Origin: an uncultured Clostridia bacterium | GTDB lineage: Bacteria; Bacillota; Clostridia; Oscillospirales; Ruminococcaceae | Assembly: GCA_947383835.1 (NCBI GenBank) | Contig: CANDEV010000019.1 | Span: forward strand, 1-52,704 | Length of the DNA: 52,704 bases | Reading direction: 5' to 3' | Position numbers and translations under genes: made by a program | Notes under the pieces: generated by a model | Databases searched by the model: none | What the model saw: only the letters and a program-made list of their open reading frames with translations | Told to the model about the DNA's origin: nothing | Part shown: positions 33,244 to 41,840 of the stretch, in pieces | Layout of the letters: each line of letters opens with the position of its first letter | Numbering within the stretch: position 1 is the stretch's first letter

Positions 33244-34785
33244 CTATTCTCTTGCCATTATCGTAGGGTAAATATCTATCGTAATATTTGAATTATCGGT
33301 GTGTCCTCTGTGATTGGGTATAGTTTTTGAGTACTCCGCCCTGCCGAGGACGACTTTCAAAAATTCGTTCTTTTCTTCGGCGTTTTTACAACAGTAATAT
33401 GCGTCGGAAAGCTTTCTGACATTTGGTGTAATAATCGCCCTTGCGTCGGCGTACTGCTGTTCATTTTCAGCGCGCTCTTCCAGACGCTTTATCTTTGAGC
33501 GAACTTCATTTTCATGTATTCTGAGAGCGTCATTCCGTTCGGCAAAAATCTCCGCAGTATATACTCCCTGCTCCAAAAATACGCATATTTTTTCTCTGCG
33601 TTCTTTGATTTTTTTCAGTTCCTTGCTAAGCTCTTCAAGAATATTTGCGCAATGATTTTCGGATACTTCGACAACAGCTTCGACAGTTACATCATAGCCG
33701 CAAAGCCATTGCTCCAACGCCTCAATAACCGCCTTTTCAACTGTTGACAAAGGCGAGGAAACACATCTGCACTTAACATCTGCGCATTTTAATGAGTCAT
33801 ATTCGGTATGAGCATTTTTGCATAGACGGGTCATCCTGCCGCCGCATATTTTGCAGTAAAGCATACCTGTAAAAGGATTTCTTAAGGTCTTTGAAGAGTT
33901 CACAGGCTTTTTTATATTTTCGGACATTTTTTTCTGCACTTTGTCAAATAAGTCCTCATTGATTATGGGCTCATGCAGACCATCTGCAAGTATGTAATTT
34001 TTATTGGCTTTTCTTTGTGTAACAATTTGACCTCCGCGGGACTGCTTTACGTTTTTTCTGTAGGACCAACGTATCTTTCCAATATATACCGGATTTTTCA
34101 GTATACCTATTACTGTAGCCCTGCTCCATGTTTTGACTTTTCTGGCAGGTATTCCAATATCGTTAAGCTCGGAAGCAACTTCACCTGTACCTCCGCAATC
34201 CAAATATCGTTCAAAAATATATTTTACAATAGCTGCTTCTTTGTTTGGCTTAAGAGTGTAGCCCTTTCCTCCGATTATTTTTACCCTGTCATAGCCGTAC
34301 GGCGCAGCGGAGCCTATATAACGTCCCTCATTTACGGAAGCTACTCTGCCTCGCTGAATACGTCGGTTTATTAGCTTATACTCACGCCTTGCCATAAAAA
34401 GCTCAAATTCAAAATATTCCTCGTCAAATTCGCTGTTTGGATCGTAAATTTTTCTTGGGGTAATTATTTTTGTGCCTGTCAGTCTGAACGCCCGTGCAAC
34501 AAGTCCCTGATCTACAGAATCTCCTCTTGCAAGACGGTCTGCGTCCATGACAAGTACTCCCTCATATACTCCCTGTTCAACTTCGGAAAGAAGCTTTTGT
34601 ATTTCGGGACGAGAAGCTATGGTTTCCCCCGAAATAATTTCTCTGTAAATTTTTGATATATCAAATCCCAATTTTTCTGCAAGAGCAGTAAGAGCATTTT
34701 CGTGTCTTAAAAGGGTCTCTCCCTCACCGTGAGCTTCAGCTTCAATATCAGCACGTGACTTTCTTAAATAAATTGCATACGGCAA
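33244..34785 (-). CDS. Large serine recombinase
   Basis: 513 residues starting at TTG 34785 (GGGAGG six bases upstream). N-terminal resolvase domain with the nucleophile Ser10 in YLRKSRADIE and the conserved VMDADRLARGDS; then a recombinase domain (VKYIFERYLDCGGTGEVASE, WSRATVIGILKNPVYIGKIR), a Cys-rich zinc ribbon (YCKICGGRMTRLCKN, CADVKCRC) and a coiled-coil around 390-450. The full domain set suggests an active integrase/excisionase, like those of prophages and the skin element. No other mobile-element genes adjoin it, so it is solitary, either a remnant or acting on sites elsewhere. Confidence 0.93.
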   Translation of the reverse strand: MPYAIYLRKSRADIEAEAHGEGETLLRHENALTALAEKLGFDISKIYREIISGETIASRPEIQKLLSEVEQGVYEGVLVMDADRLARGDSVDQGLVARAFRLTGTKIITPRKIYDPNSEFDEEYFEFELFMARREYKLINRRIQRGRVASVNEGRYIGSAAPYGYDRVKIIGGKGYTLKPNKEAAIVKYIFERYLDCGGTGEVASELNDIGIPARKVKTWSRATVIGILKNPVYIGKIRWSYRKNVKQSRGGQIVTQRKANKNYILADGLHEPIINEDLFDKVQKKMSENIKKPVNSSKTLRNPFTGMLYCKICGGRMTRLCKNAHTEYDSLKCADVKCRCVSSPLSTVEKAVIEALEQWLCGYDVTVEAVVEVSENHCANILEELSKELKKIKERREKICVFLEQGVYTAEIFAERNDALRIHENEVRSKIKRLEERAENEQQYADARAIITPNVRKLSDAYYCCKNAEEKNEFLKVVLGRAEYSKTIPNHRGHTDNSNITIDIYPTIMARE

Positions 34786-34827
34786 AATAGAACCTCCCAA
34801 ATCAATTGTGTAAATATATTATGCTGA

Positions 34828-34843
34828 AATTATCATGATAATT
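34828..34843. promoter_or_regulatory. 16-bp perfect palindrome between divergent recombinase and lysozyme genes
   Basis: AATTATCATGATAATT is self-complementary over all 16 bases. It lies 43 bp upstream of the recombinase start and 41 bp from the -35 of the lysozyme promoter. Could be an operator or a recombination half-site; AT-rich chance is possible. Confidence 0.35.
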
Positions 34844-34883
34844 CCGTAAAAGATTACAAAATAATGACAAAATCATAAAAAGC

Positions 34884-34912
34884 TTGACAAAATGTTTGTT
34901 ATATTATAGAAT
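34884..34912 (+). promoter_or_regulatory. Promoter of the GH25 lysozyme gene
   Basis: TTGACA (34884-34889), 17-bp spacer, TAGAAT (34907-34912), 33 bp before the ATG. Confidence 0.8.
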
Positions 34913-34944
34913 AATTATATGAATATACTTAAGGAGTAATAATA

Positions 34945-36396
34945 ATGAGAGGTTTTAAAGTATTTATAAGTGTTTTGCTTTCGTTGTGCATAATATCGGG
35001 ATTTGCAGGATTTTCTGTATTTGCCGAAAATCTTGACGATATTCAGGAGCTTCCATTTGAAGAAGATATAGACGGCAGCGTAGGTGATAATGCTGAATCA
35101 AATGCAGAGGAAGCGCCGAAAAATGACAGCAGTGAAAATAATGATGATCTTTCAGATGATTACAGCGATGATATACCGCTTGAATTTGCCGAACAGCTTG
35201 ACTTTGCTGCGGGACATTCAAACGAAGATCAAAAAGAGGTCACTCTTCCCGCAAGAAACATTAAAATAAAAGGCGCTCAAAAGGTTACTCTTTTAATAGG
35301 AAGTACTCACAAAATTGATTACAAGATTTATCCTCTGAAATCAGACGATTATGTTACATTCAGGAGCTTAAACAAAACCGTTATAAAAGTTGATAATGAA
35401 GGTCTTGTTACAGCTGTGGGATACGGTACTGCAAAGGTTCAGGTATCCACTTCGACCGGAAAAAAACAAAATGTATACTTTACTGTAACAGATGAAAGCG
35501 GAAATGTCAGCCCGGACATTACATATGAAGAAATATCCGGTATTGAACTTATCGACCAAATTGCAATGATCCGAGTAGGGAAACAAATTCAGATTGAATC
35601 CATTCTTTATCCTTTAGGTTCACATGATACATTGACATATGTTTCTCAAAACACGGATGTTGCCAAGGTTTCATCTAACGGTGTTGTAACAGGTGTGGGA
35701 GCAGGTTCAACAACTATTATCGTTACTGCAAGCAGCGGGGTTTATGCCGAATTCAAAGTAACGGTATACAGCGACGTTTTTCGTGGGATTGACGTTTCCA
35801 AATGGCAGGGGGACATTGATTGGAAAAAGGTCTCAATGAGCGGCATTGATTTTGCTATGATTAGAAGCTCCTTCGGAAATATGCACACAGACGAAAAGCT
35901 TGCGGAAAACGTTGCAGGCTGTGAAAAATATGGAATACCATATGGATTTTATCACTATTCATATGCTGAAAGCGTCAGCGACGCTAAAAAGGAAGCGAGA
36001 TACTTTTTAAACGTTATAAAAAAATACAGTCCAGAGTACCCTCTCGTTTTAGACATTGAAAATGACCATTTTAAAAAAATGAGCCGCAAACAGGTTACAA
36101 ATATAATCGTTGCTTTTGTAAAGGAACTTGAAAATGCAGGTTATTATGCTTCAATATACAGCTTTGCAAATTTCTTTAATGACTATGTTGATATGTCGAA
36201 AATCAAAAATTACGATATTTGGATCGCCTGCTGGGGAGATGAGGAAAGATTAAACAGCTTTTACGACGGTCCGTACGGTATGTGGCAGTACTCTGCAACA
36301 GGTTCAGTAAATGGAATTGACGGTGAAGTTGATTTAGATTATGCTTACAAGGATTATCAGGAAAGGATTCGGCAAATGGGGCTGAACAATCTTTAA
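34945..36396 (+). CDS. Secreted GH25 lysozyme with two Ig-like (Big_2) domains
   Basis: 483 residues. Signal peptide 1-27 (ending SVFA), an acidic linker rich in Asp/Glu/Asn to about 95, two bacterial Ig-like repeats (about 100-180 with VTAVGYGTAKVQVST; about 195-275 with VTGVGAGSTTIIVTAS), then a glycosyl hydrolase 25 domain from about 278: RGIDVSKWQGDIDWKKV, GFYHYSYAES, the catalytic DxE in LVLDIEND, and YGMWQYSATGSVNGIDG. It should hydrolyse peptidoglycan glycan strands outside the cell. AAGGAG precedes the ATG. Its own promoter and terminator make it monocistronic. Confidence 0.95.
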   Translation: MRGFKVFISVLLSLCIISGFAGFSVFAENLDDIQELPFEEDIDGSVGDNAESNAEEAPKNDSSENNDDLSDDYSDDIPLEFAEQLDFAAGHSNEDQKEVTLPARNIKIKGAQKVTLLIGSTHKIDYKIYPLKSDDYVTFRSLNKTVIKVDNEGLVTAVGYGTAKVQVSTSTGKKQNVYFTVTDESGNVSPDITYEEISGIELIDQIAMIRVGKQIQIESILYPLGSHDTLTYVSQNTDVAKVSSNGVVTGVGAGSTTIIVTASSGVYAEFKVTVYSDVFRGIDVSKWQGDIDWKKVSMSGIDFAMIRSSFGNMHTDEKLAENVAGCEKYGIPYGFYHYSYAESVSDAKKEARYFLNVIKKYSPEYPLVLDIENDHFKKMSRKQVTNIIVAFVKELENAGYYASIYSFANFFNDYVDMSKIKNYDIWIACWGDEERLNSFYDGPYGMWQYSATGSVNGIDGEVDLDYAYKDYQERIRQMGLNNL

Positions 36397-36415
36397 AATT
36401 TCGACTTAACATTTG

Positions 36416-36445
36416 AACAATGCTTCCTTTAAGCATTGTTTATGA
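36416..36445 (+). terminator. Terminator-like hairpin after GH25 gene
   Basis: AACAATGCTT (36416-36425) pairs perfectly with AAGCATTGTT (36431-36440), with a short T-tract. The right arm overlaps the -35 of the next promoter. Confidence 0.6.
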
Positions 36446-36464
36446 ATAAATTATTCAGTATAAT
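36436..36464 (+). promoter_or_regulatory. Promoter of the APH(3')-like gene
   Basis: TTGTTT (36436-36441), 17-bp spacer, TATAAT (36459-36464), 15 bp before the ATG, so the 5' leader is very short. Confidence 0.55.
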
Positions 36465-36479
36465 GAGGTAAAACGATAA

Positions 36480-37271
36480 ATGAGCATTTTCATTCCCAAA
36501 GCCATTAAAAGCATTGTTTCCGATACTCCATACACGGTGGATTCGGTTGGACTTTCTCAGTCGCAGGTTTTGATGTTCCCAAATATGGTTCTAAAAATTG
36601 AAAAATATAGCAGGAAAGTAGACGAAGCATTACAGATGATGAAGTGGTTGGATGGAAAGATACCGGTACCGAAGGTGCTTTGCCATGAAGTGTGCGGGGA
36701 GTATCAATATCTACTTATGAGCAGGGTAGATGGTAAAATGTCCTGTGACGAATATTATTTGGAGCGTCCTAATGAATTGCTCGATTTGTTGTCTGAAGCT
36801 TTAAAAATGCTGTGGAACGTTGAAATTTCCAACTGCCCTCGCCGACGAGACCTTGATACGGAGCTTGAAGAAGCGCGTTACAGAGTTGAGAATGGTCTTG
36901 TGGATGTTGAATGCACAGAACCTGAAACCTTTGGTGAAAATGGTTTTGCAAGCCCGTCAGATCTTTTGAAATGGCTTGAAAATAACAAGCCTGAGATTGA
37001 GCCGGTGTTGTCTCACGGAGACTTTTGTCTGCCCAATATTTTTCTTGATAACGGCAGAGTAAGTGGATTTATTGATTTGGGAGATTCTGGTGTTTCCGAT
37101 AAATGGCGGGATATTTCCCTTTGTTACCGCAGCTTAAAGCATAATTTTGACGGAAGTTTTGGTGGAAAAGTGTATAGTGATTTTGATCCTGATATGCTTT
37201 TTTATAAGCTGAATATCGAGCCAAATCGAGAAAAACTCAAATATTATATTTTGCTTGATGAGTTGTTTTAA
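36480..37271 (+). CDS. APH(3')-like aminoglycoside phosphotransferase family kinase
   Basis: 263 residues, the usual APH(3') length. ATP-binding Lys at 39 (VLKIEK), catalytic loop HGDFCLPN at 179-186 with Asp181, the metal-binding GFIDLGDSG with Asp199, and KWRDISLCYRS. The C-terminus YYILLDELF is, from memory, the same ending as APH(3')-IIIa, and CLPN is like APH(3')-I/II. The family phosphorylates the 3'-OH of kanamycin-type drugs. Whether this protein confers resistance is untested. TGAGGT is upstream. No transposase or other resistance gene adjoins it, although a recombinase gene lies 1.7 kb away. Confidence 0.88.
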   Translation: MSIFIPKAIKSIVSDTPYTVDSVGLSQSQVLMFPNMVLKIEKYSRKVDEALQMMKWLDGKIPVPKVLCHEVCGEYQYLLMSRVDGKMSCDEYYLERPNELLDLLSEALKMLWNVEISNCPRRRDLDTELEEARYRVENGLVDVECTEPETFGENGFASPSDLLKWLENNKPEIEPVLSHGDFCLPNIFLDNGRVSGFIDLGDSGVSDKWRDISLCYRSLKHNFDGSFGGKVYSDFDPDMLFYKLNIEPNREKLKYYILLDELF

Positions 37272-37290
37272 TGTTAAAAAATTTTAATTT

Positions 37291-37323
37291 AAAAAGAGTC
37301 GGAAAAAAACCGGCTCTTTTTTT
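37291..37323 (+). terminator. Intrinsic terminator after APH(3')-like gene
   Basis: AAAAGAGTCGG (37292-37302) pairs with CCGGCTCTTTT (37310-37320), one G-U, followed by T-run to 37323. Confidence 0.9.
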
Positions 37324-37332
37324 GTAAAACAC

Positions 37333-37361
37333 TTGATTTCTATTGAAAAAAATGGTATAAT
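37333..37361 (+). promoter_or_regulatory. Promoter of the yicC-to-spoVM block
   Basis: TTGATT (37333-37338), 17-bp spacer, TATAAT (37356-37361), 46 bp before yicC. Confidence 0.75.
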
Positions 37362-37407
37362 GTAATATAAGTGTAATTATGTAATATCAGCGAAAGGATC
37401 AGTTGGT

Positions 37408-38286
37408 ATGATAAGAAGTATGACGGGCTACGGAAGAAGCCAAAAAACCCTCGACGGACGAGAAATTCTCGTGGAAATTAAATCGGTCAATCACAGATAT
37501 TTTGAGTTTTCGGCAAGAGTGCCCAGAGCTTACGGCTATCTTGAGGAAAAGCTTAAATCGTTTTTGCAGGGTAAAGTCTCCCGAGGCAAAATAGAAATGG
37601 GTGTTACCATTTACAATATAGAGGGCAAGGATGCGCTTATCGAGGTGAACAGTTCTATAGCAAAAGGCTATGTGGACGCCTTGCGTAAGGCGAATGATAC
37701 TTTGGAGCTTAAAGATGATATCACGCTTTCAAACCTTATCAGACTTCCTGACATTTTTAACGTTATTAAAAATACCGAGGACGAAGAGGTTATTTGGAAT
37801 GACGTAAAAATCGCTGCGGAAGATGCATTGAATAATTTTGTTTCAATGCGTGAGACCGAGGGCTTAAAAATGCGCGAGGACGTTGAACAGCGGTTGGATT
37901 ATATCCAAAAGCTTGTTGAAAAAGTGGAGCAGCGTTCGCCTATGGTTACAGAGGCTTATAGGGAAAGACTTTATAACAAGCTTTCCGAAATATTAAACGA
38001 TAAAAAAATCGATGAGCAGAGAATACTTACCGAAGCGGCAATTTTTTCCGAAAAAACAGCCGTGGATGAAGAAACTGTACGGCTTAAAAGTCACATAAAC
38101 CAGTTCAGAGATCTTTTGAAAATAAACGAACCTGTGGGAAGAAAGCTTGATTTCCTTATTCAGGAATTTAATCGCGAGAGCAATACGATTGGTTCAAAGG
38201 CTCAGGATGTTGAGATTACTAAAATCGTTGTTGAGCTTAAATCGGAAATTGAAAAAATAAGGGAACAGATACAAAATATAGAATGA
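37408..38286 (+). CDS. YicC family endoribonuclease-like protein
   Basis: 292 residues. Characteristic start MIRSMTGYGRSQ followed by VEIKSVNHRYFEFSARVPRA, and the C-terminal FLIQEFNRESNTIGSKAQD. YicC of E. coli has been reported to take part in RNA degradation. First gene of a conserved run leading to spoVM. AAAGGATC lies upstream. Confidence 0.94.
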   Translation: MIRSMTGYGRSQKTLDGREILVEIKSVNHRYFEFSARVPRAYGYLEEKLKSFLQGKVSRGKIEMGVTIYNIEGKDALIEVNSSIAKGYVDALRKANDTLELKDDITLSNLIRLPDIFNVIKNTEDEEVIWNDVKIAAEDALNNFVSMRETEGLKMREDVEQRLDYIQKLVEKVEQRSPMVTEAYRERLYNKLSEILNDKKIDEQRILTEAAIFSEKTAVDEETVRLKSHINQFRDLLKINEPVGRKLDFLIQEFNRESNTIGSKAQDVEITKIVVELKSEIEKIREQIQNIE

Positions 38287-38298
38287 TCAAGGTGAAAT

Positions 38299-38556
38299 AT
38301 GAAACTTATTAATATTGGATTCGGCAACATGATAAATGCTGGACGGCTTATTACAATTGTAAGTCCCGAATCCGCCCCAATAAAGCGTATTATTCAGGAC
38401 GCTAAAGAAAAGGGCGGACTGATAGACGCAACCTATGGCAGGCGCACGAGAGCTGTTATTATAATGGATAGCGGTCATGTTATATTATCGGCTGTCCAGC
38501 CGGAAACGGTTGCTGGCAGACTTAGTGATGACGAGGAGGAGACAGAAGATGAATAA
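38299..38556 (+). CDS. remA: RemA-type regulatory protein (DUF370)
   Basis: 85 residues. KLINIGFGNMINAGRLITIV, APIKRIIQDAKEKG and IDATYGRRTRAVIIMDSGHV are diagnostic. In B. subtilis RemA is a DNA-binding activator of biofilm matrix genes. Here, as in other Clostridia, it sits between yicC and gmk, and its target genes are unknown. Overlaps gmk by 8 bp. Confidence 0.95.
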   Translation: MKLINIGFGNMINAGRLITIVSPESAPIKRIIQDAKEKGGLIDATYGRRTRAVIIMDSGHVILSAVQPETVAGRLSDDEEETEDE

Positions 38557-39154
38557 GGGTATGCTTATTGTTGTATCCGGACCGTCAGGCTGCGGTAAAG
38601 GGACGGTTCTTGCCGAAATATTAAAAAGCGACAAAATATTTTATTCCGTTTCGGCGACAACCAGGTCCCCCAGACCGGGTGAGACGGACGGTATAAATTA
38701 CTATTTTCTTACAAAAGAAAAATTTGAAAAGCTTATTGATGAGGACGGTATGCTGGAGTACGCCTCCTACTGCGGAAATTATTACGGTACGCCTAAAAAG
38801 CCTGTTGAGGATATGTTGGAGCAAGGCAAACACGTTATCCTTGAAATAGAAGTACAGGGTGCAATGAAAATAATGGAAAAATGTCCCGATGCGATATTTG
38901 TGTTTATTCTGCCGCCGTCCCTGAAAGAACTTCAAAGGCGGCTCAATAAGCGTGGCACAGAGGCGGAGGACGTTATCCAAAAGCGTTTGAGTGAAGCCGC
39001 AGGAGAGATAAAACAGGCTTACAAATATAATTATGCTGTTATAAACGGCGAGCTTGAAAAAGCTGTTGACGACCTGAAATCAATTATCAGGGCAGAGGAG
39101 CTTAAAACAATAAATTCCCAAAATAATATAGATGAGGTGCTTGAAAATGCTTAG
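38549..39154 (+). CDS. gmk: Guanylate kinase
   Basis: Phosphorylates GMP to GDP. 201 residues; ATG at 38549 after GAGGAGGAG. P-loop SGPSGCGKGTVL (about 10-21), the GMP-binding stretch SATTRSPRPGETDGINYYFL, and lid region RLNKRGTEAEDVIQKR. Overlaps rpoZ by 8 bp, giving translational coupling with both neighbours. Confidence 0.97.
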   Translation: MNKGMLIVVSGPSGCGKGTVLAEILKSDKIFYSVSATTRSPRPGETDGINYYFLTKEKFEKLIDEDGMLEYASYCGNYYGTPKKPVEDMLEQGKHVILEIEVQGAMKIMEKCPDAIFVFILPPSLKELQRRLNKRGTEAEDVIQKRLSEAAGEIKQAYKYNYAVINGELEKAVDDLKSIIRAEELKTINSQNNIDEVLENA

Positions 39155-39362
39155 ACCATCGATCAATCAGATAGCTACAAAAAATGAAAGCTACTATTCA
39201 GTAGTTCTTGCCGTTGCAAAGAGGGCAAGAGAAATTGCGGACGATCTTTGTCAGAACGGTCAGACGCTTGAGGAAAAACCTGTTAAAACAGCTGTTGAAG
39301 AATTTGCAAGCAGAAAATATTCATTTGTGGAGGATCCTTCGCTTAAATCTTCCAAGGAATAA
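39147..39362 (+). CDS. rpoZ: RNA polymerase omega subunit
   Basis: 71 residues; ATG at 39147 with GAGGTG eight bases upstream. LRPSINQIATKNESYYSVVL and the AVAKRAREIADD helix (family consensus is ...KRARQ/RE) followed by KPVKTAVEEFASRKYSF. It assists RNA polymerase assembly and stability. Confidence 0.95.
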   Translation: MLRPSINQIATKNESYYSVVLAVAKRAREIADDLCQNGQTLEEKPVKTAVEEFASRKYSFVEDPSLKSSKE

Positions 39363-39383
39363 ATTAATACGGGGTGAAGATTT

Positions 39384-41819
39384 TTGCTCACGGTAAAACA
39401 TTTGGCGGCAGTTGCCGTCAGCTCCACAAACTTCGGCTATGACAGGCGATACAAATATATCATTCCTATTGAAATGGAAGGAAAGATTTTTGCCGGCGCA
39501 AGAGTACTTGTACCCTTCGGGAAAGGTAATCGAAAACGTGTTGCTGTTGTAATTCGCATTGACGATTCGTCAAGTGAGGATTTGAGCAAGTTTAAACCAA
39601 TAAATTCCATAATTGACAGTGAACCTCTGCTAAATGATGAAATGCTCGACCTTATGATGTGGATAAGAAATACGACTATGTGTACGTATTTTGAGGCTTT
39701 CAAAACACTTATTCCAATAGGCTTAAGCGTTGATTTTACGCAGAAATATGTTTTGTCGGATAGTGAGGACTTATCATCAGAAATTCTTTCCGAAAAAGCA
39801 TTAAATTTATTAAATATCGTAAAGAGCGATACTTCCGCCCTTGACGGTGCGGAAAAACAGCTTGTTGACGAGCTTGTACGGTCAGGTTTTCTTATTGAAC
39901 AGAACTCTGTTAAAAGACGTACAAAGGACGAAACTGTCAAAATGTTTCGGCTTGCTGAAAACTTTATCTGCGGTGAAGTAAAGGTTACTCTTCCACCAAA
40001 GCAAAAAAAGGTCGCAGAGCTGTTGGAAAGTAGCGGCTCGGCTTCGCAAAAGGAAATTTGCTATATATGCGGAATTACCTCTGCGGTCATAAAAAATATG
40101 ATGCAAAAAGGCATTATTGAAGCATATGAATATGAGATTATTCATACACCTAATGTCGAAGCGCGTGAAAGTATTGATGACATTGTTCTTACAGGGCAGC
40201 AGCAGCAGGTTTACAATGGAGTTTCAGTTCTTATTGACAAGAATGAGCCATCTGTTTCACTTTTATACGGTGTAACAGGCAGCGGCAAGACCTTGGTTTT
40301 TGTAAAGCTTATCCGCCATGCTCTTGATCTTGGAAAAACTGCTGTTATGCTTATTCCTGAAATTTCTCTTACGCCGCAGATAGTGAAGCGTTTTCAGTCG
40401 CTGTTCGGGGATCTGGTGGCAATAATGCACAGCAGCTTGTCGCTTACCCAAAGGCTCAATGAATACAAGCGTGTTAAAAGCGGTCAGGCAAAAATCGTTG
40501 TTGGTACACGAAGCGCAATTTTTGCTCCGCTGGAAAATATAGGTCTTATTATTATTGACGAGGAGGGGGAGCGGACATACAAATCAGAGTCTGCTCCGAG
40601 GTACAATGCTAAAGACATTGCCAAAAAAAGGTGTCTCACTCATAATGCTGTCGTTTTAATGGCTTCGGCAACACCGTCCATAGAAAGCTTTTATTATGCA
40701 AAAACAGATAGATATAAGCTTTTTACAATGACTAACAGGTTTTCTCAAAATAAGCTTCCAAATGTGGAAATGGTAGATTTGGCAAAAGAAGGCTTTTACG
40801 GAAATTCTGCGATTTTCTCCGAAAGACTTGTTGAAGAGATCAATTATAATCTTGAAAAAAAAGAGCAAACTATTCTTCTCCTTAACAGGAGAGGTTATCA
40901 TACTTACATAAGCTGTGCAGACTGCAAGGAACCCATGGTTTGTCCCAATTGCAGCATACCGCTGACTTATCATAAGGTAAATAATCGTTTGATATGTCAC
41001 TACTGCGGACACAATTCAGAAATGACAAATGTCTGTCCGAGCTGCGGTTCAAATCATCTAAAGCTTACAGGTGTTGGTACGCAAAAGGTGGAGAACGAGA
41101 TAACGGGGCTGTTTCCTAATGCAAGAATATTGAGAATGGACGCGGATACGACTTGCTCCAGATATGTTTACGAAAAAAGCTTTAAAGCTTTTGAAAACGG
41201 CGATTACGATATAATGCTTGGCACTCAGATGATTGCAAAGGGGTTGGACTTTCCGAATGTAACCTTGGTTGGGGTCGTTTCCATTGATAAGGCGCTGTTT
41301 GCCGGAGATTTCAGAAGCTATGAGAGAACTTTTTCTCTTATAACTCAAGTTGTAGGGCGCTGCGGTCGAGGCGATAAGCAGGGAAGAGCATTAATTCAGA
41401 CCTTTGTACCGGAACATTATGTACTTAATCTTGCAGCTGAACAAAACTACATAGGCTTCTATGAACAGGAAATCACTGCCAGAAAAGCTTTGCTGTACCC
41501 TCCGTTCTGCGATACCTGCGCTATTGAGTTCTCCTCGCAAATTGAAAGATGTGCTGACAATGCTTCAATGGCATTTCTTAAGCTTATAACAGACAGCATA
41601 TCATACGGACAGATAAATGTGCCGATAAAGGTTTTGGGACCGTCAAAGTGCACATATGAAAAAATAAACGGAAAATACCGATACAGAATGATCATTAAAT
41701 GCAAAAATAACCAAAAATTCAGAGATTATATAGGCAAAATTTACAAAACAGCTTTTAAGCTTAAAGAATTGGCTAATGTTCAGATGTTTCTTGATATAAA
41801 CGGAGATATTGGATTGTAA
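39384..41819 (+). CDS. priA: Primosomal replication-restart helicase PriA
   Basis: 811 residues from TTG 39384 (GGGGTGAAG upstream). N-terminal DNA-binding domain (VSSTNFGYDRRYKYIIP, RVLVPFGKGNRKRVAVV), helicase Walker A GVTGSGKTLVFVKL, LIPEISLTPQ, and a zinc module with eight or more Cys (CADCKEPMVCPNC, CHYCGHNSEMTNVCPSCGS), then MLGTQMIAKGLDFPNVTLVG and RTFSLITQVVGRCGRG. Motif II, normally DEEH, reads DEEG at residues 392-395. The rest is intact, so the protein is probably functional. coaBC, which precedes priA in B. subtilis, is absent. Confidence 0.97.
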   Translation: MLTVKHLAAVAVSSTNFGYDRRYKYIIPIEMEGKIFAGARVLVPFGKGNRKRVAVVIRIDDSSSEDLSKFKPINSIIDSEPLLNDEMLDLMMWIRNTTMCTYFEAFKTLIPIGLSVDFTQKYVLSDSEDLSSEILSEKALNLLNIVKSDTSALDGAEKQLVDELVRSGFLIEQNSVKRRTKDETVKMFRLAENFICGEVKVTLPPKQKKVAELLESSGSASQKEICYICGITSAVIKNMMQKGIIEAYEYEIIHTPNVEARESIDDIVLTGQQQQVYNGVSVLIDKNEPSVSLLYGVTGSGKTLVFVKLIRHALDLGKTAVMLIPEISLTPQIVKRFQSLFGDLVAIMHSSLSLTQRLNEYKRVKSGQAKIVVGTRSAIFAPLENIGLIIIDEEGERTYKSESAPRYNAKDIAKKRCLTHNAVVLMASATPSIESFYYAKTDRYKLFTMTNRFSQNKLPNVEMVDLAKEGFYGNSAIFSERLVEEINYNLEKKEQTILLLNRRGYHTYISCADCKEPMVCPNCSIPLTYHKVNNRLICHYCGHNSEMTNVCPSCGSNHLKLTGVGTQKVENEITGLFPNARILRMDADTTCSRYVYEKSFKAFENGDYDIMLGTQMIAKGLDFPNVTLVGVVSIDKALFAGDFRSYERTFSLITQVVGRCGRGDKQGRALIQTFVPEHYVLNLAAEQNYIGFYEQEITARKALLYPPFCDTCAIEFSSQIERCADNASMAFLKLITDSISYGQINVPIKVLGPSKCTYEKINGKYRYRMIIKCKNNQKFRDYIGKIYKTAFKLKELANVQMFLDINGDIGL

Positions 41820-41840
41820 AAAATGAAAGGCGTGAATATT

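Noticed and set aside
33082..33291. 69-codon plus-strand open frame, hydrophobic
   Set aside because: TTG start without RBS, overlapping the 3' end of the recombinase gene; AT-rich DNA yields such frames.
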